From: Actinomycetota bacterium
Lineage (GTDB): Bacteria; Zhuqueibacterota; Zhuqueibacteria; Residuimicrobiales; Krinioviventaceae
DNA length: 6,942 nt
Reading direction: 5' to 3'
Assembly (NCBI GenBank): GCA_011682565.1
Contig: JAACEJ010000187.1
Location: 1 to 6,942 of the forward strand
Positions 1 through 4,377 of the stretch are shown here, piece by piece. The notes under the pieces were generated by a model. It made no database searches, had not been told where the DNA came from, and worked only from the letters and a program-made list of their open reading frames with translations. Made by a program: the position numbers and the translations under genes. The number at the start of each line of letters is the position of its first letter. The first letter of the stretch is position 1.

Positions 1-186
1 AAATCATCGAGTTTCTGTTAAAAACCCCATCTTTCCTTAACTCATAATGCCGCTTTTCAAGATTTGGGCAACGAATGGAAAAGATGAATATCAACACCTT
101 CTCCATCCGTTTGCCGTTTTTTGGGGGCTTTTTTTTCATAAAACTTTTGACACTACCACAAATGATTTTCCGGGATTTTTTCCCAA
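1..186. other. Region downstream of the propeller gene, no gene seen
   Basis: This AT-rich stretch has homopolymer runs (T8 near 129-136). Just after the TAG on the minus strand there is a small GGGA-AAAAA-TCCC hairpin without a following T run, so no clear terminator for the operon is visible. No frame longer than a few codons has a plausible start. Confidence 0.5.
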
Positions 187-2463
187 CTATTTATAATGGA
201 AAACCAACATCTTTTTTGAAAAAGACTTGCCGCCCATAAACCCTTGATAGAGATAAACGCCATTCGGCACAATATCGCCGCAATCATTTTTGCCATCCCA
301 TTTCATTGTAAATTCACCCGGCCAATAATAGTCATTCGCAAGCTTTCTGACTTTTTGACCAAGAATGTTATAAATTGTGAGTTGAAAAAACCCCGCTTGC
401 TTTATTCTAAACTGAATCGAGGTGTTACGATGAAATGGATTCGGGAAGTTTTGATACAGGACAAAGCCAGGAGAATCACTCATTTTTTCCGTATTAACAA
501 GTTGACTTGTATCGAGGCGATACACGCCGCCCGATTTTGTCCCGGCAAACAGCGTCGGCTGGGGGCTTTCGCTGTAACTCAAAGTTAAAATATGCTGAGG
601 AAAGTTTTCGTTAAAAATTCTAACCCAATGATCTCCCAGATCATTACTCAAAAAAAGTCCGTTGCTCGTGCCGATGATAATCGATGCACCCGAAATGTCG
701 GTTATAACATTAACGGAAATATTGCCCTCATCAAGAAAAATCTTTTCCCATGTTTGGCCGGAATTAAAACTTTTGTAAAAACCGCTGCCCTGAGTAGCGG
801 CAAAAACAATTCCGGGATTGCCTGGCATAATGAACAAATAGCCGGCTGGAATTTCATTCGCCGTCCATGTAAATCCACCATCAAAGCTTTTGACAATAAC
901 TTTTCGTCGTCCCCAATCAATTCCTTTTTCCTCAGCCAAAAAAATAACATTATCACCCAAGGCAAGAGCAATTTGGTTAATTGAATGACAACCCGGTAGA
1001 TTTCCGAGCTTTTCCCATGTCTTACCTAAATTGACACTTTTATATAGGTTATTTTTTCCTCCGGCAAATATTGTATTGCGATTTTCCGTACTAAATGTTA
1101 CTGAATAAATGGACTCGTCCGGTCCGGACTTTTGCCAACTTTTGCCTCCATCAAAACTGATCCGGGGGCCGGTGTCGAAAAAGTCAGACCCGGCAATAAG
1201 AATTTGTGACGAATACGGACTTTTTGCAAATCCGCGGATTCCTCTGCTCAAAAACTGTTTTCGCCATGTGGATGAACTATCCTGCCATGAATAGAAATTG
1301 GCTCTGGCTATTCCATCATCGCATGTAACGGCATAGACAATCGAAGCGTCTTTCTGATCGGCAGCCAATCCGATGATATCCGTACCGTTCAGGCCGGCGC
1401 TATTATTGAGAGGAAATTTTCCGGAGAAATCGCAGGAATAGATGCCATCTCGCGTACCGGAAAAAAGTCTCCTGTTGCCGGCGATACAAAGGCTTCCGCC
1501 TGCAATTCCGGCAATCTGCCAGTGGTCGCCCCCGTCATCGCTGACCAACAAGCGCCATTCATCATTATTGCTTCTGAAAACCCGATTGCCATAGGCAAGG
1601 ACCCACGAAGTCCAGGGTGCTTGCGGGTTAACCGGCAGAGAGTTTTTTGCCTGCCAGTGTTCGCCGTTGTCAATGCTTTTAAAAACGCCCTCGCTGGTAG
1701 CCAGATAAATGATATTTGTATTTTTCGGATCAATGCTCATCCACTGCGGATTGCCGGCGACAGCAACCGATAATTCCCAGGTCTGCCCATAGTCCCGGCT
1801 TCGATAAAACCTTTCATTATTCAAAGCGGCATAGATTCGAGCCGGATCTTTTGGATCGACTGCAATTGCCCACGCAATATAGTTCTTGGTGATGTTTAAA
1901 TTTGTCCAGCTATGACCTCCATCTTCCGATTTATAAGTACCACCATTTGCACCAGATGAAGCAATATATATTCGATCTGAATTCTGCGGATCAATGACTA
2001 TTCTGTGTACGCTGCTTGATCCCCAACCTGTATTCGACCAGGTGCGGCCGCCATCAATCGATTTCAGCAAGGCGTATGCGCCAGGTATGTCCGGAGAAAT
2101 ACCCGCATAAATGATATCGGCGTTAAAGGGATCCACCGCAATGGCCAGAAGTGTACCCCGGACCCAACCGGCAAGCGTCCATGTGTTGCCCGCATCTATG
2201 CTTCTGAATAAACTACCGCTGCGCATTGCGGCATATAAAACATTGGAATCCGAAGGAGCTGTCGTAATCATCTCAACCAGCCCGCCTTCAGGACCTATAG
2301 ATCGGTATTCCTGAACGAAAGCGGTGCGAACGGCAAATAAAGTCGATAGAAAAACTATTGCTATTTTTATCTCTCCAATTCTCCAAAATATGCCGGGCGC
2401 TTTTTTCTGCCGATATTTCTCCTCCTTCAATCCAGGCGACCTGCAGTTTGGAACAGATGACAT
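187..2463 (-). CDS. Secreted Asp-box (BNR/sortilin-like) beta-propeller protein with C-terminal type IX / FlgD-like sorting module
   Basis: Numbering is from the ATG at 2463 (758 aa). A hydrophobic segment at residues 34-50 (IAIVFLSTLFAVRTAFV) looks like a signal peptide core. The body carries 11 clear Asp boxes (S-x-D/N-x-G-x-x-W) beginning near residues 88, 135, 179, 222, 263, 308, 436, 476, 526, 565 and 606, for example SIDGGRTW and SFDGGKSW, plus degenerate ones near 343, 393 and 649. Such repeats form beta-propeller blades; no catalytic sialidase residues are evident, so binding or display is likelier than hydrolysis. Residues about 667-758 form a C-terminal module starting YQNFPNPF, containing NILGQKV and NGVYLY and ending KKMLVFHYK, as in Por secretion (T9SS type A) and FlgD-like domains. 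The stop is TAG at 189-187. It lies 4 bases after the upstream lipoprotein gene and is probably co-transcribed with it. The start is uncertain: an in-frame GTG/ATG-type start at 2529 would overlap the upstream gene by 62 bases, and the natural signal-peptide start falls on an ATA codon at 2370-2368. Confidence 0.9.
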   Translation of the reverse strand: MSSVPNCRSPGLKEEKYRQKKAPGIFWRIGEIKIAIVFLSTLFAVRTAFVQEYRSIGPEGGLVEMITTAPSDSNVLYAAMRSGSLFRSIDAGNTWTLAGWVRGTLLAIAVDPFNADIIYAGISPDIPGAYALLKSIDGGRTWSNTGWGSSSVHRIVIDPQNSDRIYIASSGANGGTYKSEDGGHSWTNLNITKNYIAWAIAVDPKDPARIYAALNNERFYRSRDYGQTWELSVAVAGNPQWMSIDPKNTNIIYLATSEGVFKSIDNGEHWQAKNSLPVNPQAPWTSWVLAYGNRVFRSNNDEWRLLVSDDGGDHWQIAGIAGGSLCIAGNRRLFSGTRDGIYSCDFSGKFPLNNSAGLNGTDIIGLAADQKDASIVYAVTCDDGIARANFYSWQDSSSTWRKQFLSRGIRGFAKSPYSSQILIAGSDFFDTGPRISFDGGKSWQKSGPDESIYSVTFSTENRNTIFAGGKNNLYKSVNLGKTWEKLGNLPGCHSINQIALALGDNVIFLAEEKGIDWGRRKVIVKSFDGGFTWTANEIPAGYLFIMPGNPGIVFAATQGSGFYKSFNSGQTWEKIFLDEGNISVNVITDISGASIIIGTSNGLFLSNDLGDHWVRIFNENFPQHILTLSYSESPQPTLFAGTKSGGVYRLDTSQLVNTEKMSDSPGFVLYQNFPNPFHRNTSIQFRIKQAGFFQLTIYNILGQKVRKLANDYYWPGEFTMKWDGKNDCGDIVPNGVYLYQGFMGGKSFSKKMLVFHYK

Positions 2464-2467
2464 TCTC

Positions 2468-3910
2468 CTATCTTTCAATCCGCGTTCCTTTCGGCGTCGG
2501 CGATTGATAGGGTGGGTAGGGCAGTTCATCAGGGACCACGACCACGCCCGTCGTCATCTTGAAGGGCGTGCCCGCCGGACCTTTGAAAGTCACTTCACCC
2601 ATAAAAGCTTTCCACCCCTCTGGCGGAGCTTCCGCTTTGAGGTGGTATTTTCCATCGGGCGAAATCGGAATCATCCTGGAAGTCCAAGCTTTACCCACCA
2701 CGTTGATGCGAAAATCCCGAGCCTTTGCGTTCACAGCCGACCACAGCCTCACCTCCTGCGGCGGAGAGGCCGGATCGGTTTCGATCAGAATCTCGCCATT
2801 CTGCACTTTCCAGTCAAATTTGGGCCGCGGCGTGTTCGTCACAATCGAGTTGAAAAACGCAATGAGCGTTTCCCCGGCGTCCGTGCCTTTGAGGGAATGG
2901 CCGGTGTTCGGCACGTAGCGAATATGCTTTTCGCCCACCAGGTCGTTCCAATAGAATTGCCAGGAATCGCTGACGAAAAACTCGTCATCCGCGGCGTTGA
3001 TCAGCATTTTGGGCAGGGTGAGCATCTGGCGATAGGAATAGGGATCGACCATTTGCAGCAGACGGTCAAACTCTTCCGAACCGATCCATTCCATGATTCC
3101 CTCATTCACGTAATCTTCCACAGCCGCAGACCATTGGCCGTAAGCCCGCCAGTGATGCTGAAAGGAGGGCACCAGATTCAGCATGTCAATGACGATTGGA
3201 GCGATGGCAATCACGCGCTTGTCGGCAATGGCCGTGGTCCAGGTGGTCCAGCCGCGCTTGGAGCCGCCGGCAACCACAAAATGGTCGAGTTGAAAGGCCA
3301 GCTTTTTCTTCAGATACTCTTGCGCGGTATCCATAGCCCGTACCGCAGCTCTCGTCATCGGAAGTCGCGGCAACCATTCCACGTTGGCCTTTTGGGCACC
3401 GGCTTCCAGAAATTGGCGCCAACAAAAGGCGATGAGATGATCCTCAACTCGTCCGCCCTCATCGTCGTTCACAAAATCTACCGGCTGATTGGGGACGTTA
3501 TGAAGATACATCGCAACCGATTTCGTCTTGCGAGCCAGCGTGGTGATGAGTCCGTCGGCATCGCCGGGTTCCTTTTCGTCGCGATTGCCGCCACCTATGA
3601 AAAGCAGGGCCGTGGCATGCTCCAGACTGTCCGGCACCACGATGTACAGCCAGTGCCACCATTCCGGCTGCCTGACCTCTTGTTTGGACAGCCACTGTCC
3701 CGAAACCATGCGCAATACATGTGTCTTATATCCCTTGCCCCGAACCACCTTGTGCAGTTCGTATCGATAGGTCGGATCCTTTTGCGAGGCATATTCTTTG
3801 AGCGGATTGTATTTGACTGTTTGTTGCCGATTAACAGCTTTACCACAACCGGCTAAAACCAGAGCAACCAGAAAGATTGAGAAATACCGAAGTAAACCGT
3901 AGCGTCGCAT
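2468..3910 (-). CDS. PhoPQ-activated pathogenicity-related (PqaA-like) alpha/beta-hydrolase lipoprotein
   Basis: This encodes 480 aa. The start is the ATG at 3910: AGGAG at 3920-3916 lies 5 bases upstream, whereas the in-frame GTG at 3916 overlaps that Shine-Dalgarno. The N-terminus is a lipoprotein signal ending in the lipobox LVLAGC, with Cys22 followed by Gly, so export and membrane anchoring, probably to the outer membrane, are expected. The rest matches the PhoPQ_related family: LLFIGGGNRDE near 102, the nucleophile-elbow-like GGSKRGWTTW with Ser217, an acid-bearing INAADDEFF with Asp308/Asp309, and NTGHSL with His338. Together these suggest a Ser-Asp-His triad in an alpha/beta-hydrolase fold. 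A C-terminal beta-rich region of about 115 residues (EVRLWSAVN, ARDFRINVVG, then VVVPDELPYPPY) is also characteristic and the gene looks full length. The family is named after a PhoP/PhoQ-induced Salmonella gene; its substrate is not settled, and nothing here implies virulence. The gene has its own promoter and leads a probable operon with the propeller gene. Confidence 0.93.
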   Translation of the reverse strand: MRRYGLLRYFSIFLVALVLAGCGKAVNRQQTVKYNPLKEYASQKDPTYRYELHKVVRGKGYKTHVLRMVSGQWLSKQEVRQPEWWHWLYIVVPDSLEHATALLFIGGGNRDEKEPGDADGLITTLARKTKSVAMYLHNVPNQPVDFVNDDEGGRVEDHLIAFCWRQFLEAGAQKANVEWLPRLPMTRAAVRAMDTAQEYLKKKLAFQLDHFVVAGGSKRGWTTWTTAIADKRVIAIAPIVIDMLNLVPSFQHHWRAYGQWSAAVEDYVNEGIMEWIGSEEFDRLLQMVDPYSYRQMLTLPKMLINAADDEFFVSDSWQFYWNDLVGEKHIRYVPNTGHSLKGTDAGETLIAFFNSIVTNTPRPKFDWKVQNGEILIETDPASPPQEVRLWSAVNAKARDFRINVVGKAWTSRMIPISPDGKYHLKAEAPPEGWKAFMGEVTFKGPAGTPFKMTTGVVVVPDELPYPPYQSPTPKGTRIER

Positions 3911-3915
3911 AATCA

Positions 3916-3920
3916 CTCCT
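3916..3920 (-). promoter_or_regulatory. Ribosome binding site AGGAG that fixes the lipoprotein start
   Basis: AGGAG sits 5 bases before the ATG at 3910-3908. It overlaps the in-frame GTG at 3916-3914, which therefore cannot be the start despite giving a longer frame by two codons. Confidence 0.8.
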
Positions 3921-3945
3921 CATGATAAGTTGAAAGTAGTTGATA

Positions 3946-3974
3946 ATTATACGCAAATGAGAGAAAAAAGGCAA
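3946..3974 (-). promoter_or_regulatory. Sigma-70-type promoter for the PqaA-like lipoprotein operon
   Basis: On the minus strand TTGCCT (3974-3969) is followed after exactly 17 bases by a consensus TATAAT (3951-3946). Transcription would begin near 3940-3938, giving a leader of about 30 bases before the ATG at 3910. It lies in the intergenic gap, in the right orientation and at the right distance for the gene. The -35 matches TTGACA at 4 of 6 positions. The lineage's own promoter consensus is unknown, so this is a match to the general bacterial form. Confidence 0.7.
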
Positions 3975-3990
3975 GCCAAAGATTTCTATG

Positions 3991-4007
3991 GGAAACCTGA
4001 GGTTTCC
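3991..4007. promoter_or_regulatory. Perfect palindrome upstream of the promoter (candidate operator)
   Basis: GGAAACC-TGA-GGTTTCC is a perfect 7-bp inverted repeat with a 3-base centre. It lies 16 bases upstream of the -35 hexamer, at about -52 to -68 from the expected start of transcription, where an activator might bind. It ends 3 bases before the left inverted repeat of the neighbouring element, so it may instead belong to that element. A terminator is unlikely because neither strand has a T run after the stem. Confidence 0.4.
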
Positions 4008-4010
4008 AAA

Positions 4011-4204
4011 AAACTCTGGAGGCTGTCGGAAAAGCCCAATTGGATGAAACGAAGGGGATTTTCAACTACATCGTTTCCCGGGAATACCAGTTCTCTCTCC
4101 CTTATAAAGGAGGAGAGAACTACAGTCGACGGAAAATTTGTATCTTTACATTGAGGTTCGCCTTTCAAAGCCTTCAAGTACTTTTTCGACAGTCTCCTGA
4201 GATT
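4011..4204. mobile_element. MITE-like element or insertion-sequence remnant with 24-bp imperfect terminal inverted repeats
   Basis: The sequence at 4011-4034 matches the reverse complement of 4181-4204 at 20 of 24 positions; the cores GGAGGCTGTCGGAAAAG and GGAGACTGTCGAAAAAG match at 15 of 17. Ends of the GxCTGTCGxAAAAG type are common at insertion-sequence termini. The 194-bp segment encodes no recognisable transposase; a 63-codon frame on the minus strand (3986-4177) shows no family features. I see no convincing target-site duplication. The alternative is a long structured repeat that is not mobile. Confidence 0.5.
4090..4120. repeat. Hairpin inside the MITE-like element
   Basis: This forms a 14-bp stem with one mismatch and one G-T wobble (outer GTTCTCTC / GAGAGAAC) and a 3-base loop. 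There is no T run on either side, so it is not a standard terminator. It lies near the centre of the inverted-repeat-bounded segment and could be part of its folded structure. Confidence 0.5.
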
Positions 4205-4216
4205 TAGGCTCCATCG

Positions 4217-4237
4217 CCCACCAATAAGTGGGGTTTT
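4217..4237 (+). terminator. Weak hairpin followed by GTTTT
   Basis: CCCAC (4217-4221) pairs with GTGGG (4228-4232) around a 6-base loop and is followed by GTTTT on the plus strand. The stem is short and no plus-strand gene precedes it within the window, so a terminator role is only possible. Confidence 0.2.
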
Positions 4238-4328
4238 ACCTATACAACCACACAGCTCATAGGGATGCTTCCGGGCTGAGACGACGCCATGCGATAGACA
4301 GCATAAAAACGACTAAATTCTTGCAGTA

Positions 4329-4346
4329 CAGCCCCTTTATGGGCTG
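4329..4346 (-). terminator. Hairpin downstream of the two-domain barrel gene
   Basis: CAGCCC and GGGCTG form a perfect 6-bp stem around a 6-base loop, 31 bases after the TAA stop (4380-4378) of the barrel gene. No T run follows directly on the minus strand; the nearest is about 20 bases on. It could slow or process the transcript 3' end rather than act as a strong intrinsic terminator. A related segment at 4354-4370 matches 4331-4347 at 13 of 17 positions. Confidence 0.3.
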
Positions 4347-4377
4347 CATTGCGGCGCCTTTATGCCCCGCACTCCGG

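Larger units (their letters stand above)
3911..4377. other. Intergenic region between barrel gene and lipoprotein operon
   Basis: These 467 bases hold, from the operon side, the leader, promoter, palindrome, inverted-repeat element and small hairpins listed separately. Between 4238 and 4328 I see no gene, promoter or clear structure. The short frames on both strands lack a Shine-Dalgarno or recognisable protein features. Confidence 0.7.

Noticed and set aside
2464..2529. Upstream in-frame start at 2529 for the propeller gene
   Set aside because: It would overlap the lipoprotein gene by 62 bases and add an Arg-rich stretch (RRRRKERG) that is simply the lipoprotein C-terminus read in another frame.
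2324..3856. Long plus-strand open frame of 510 codons
   Set aside because: It lies opposite the well-supported lipoprotein gene and its translation is Arg/His-rich with no domain features; it is the antisense shadow of a gene with GC-rich codons.
3986..4177. 63-codon minus-strand frame inside the inverted-repeat element
   Set aside because: It includes the central hairpin and most of the left inverted repeat, has no Shine-Dalgarno and resembles no transposase, so I treat it as chance.
4205..4328. Riboswitch or small RNA in the intergenic gap
   Set aside because: Only short, weak stems are present and I recognise no conserved riboswitch core.
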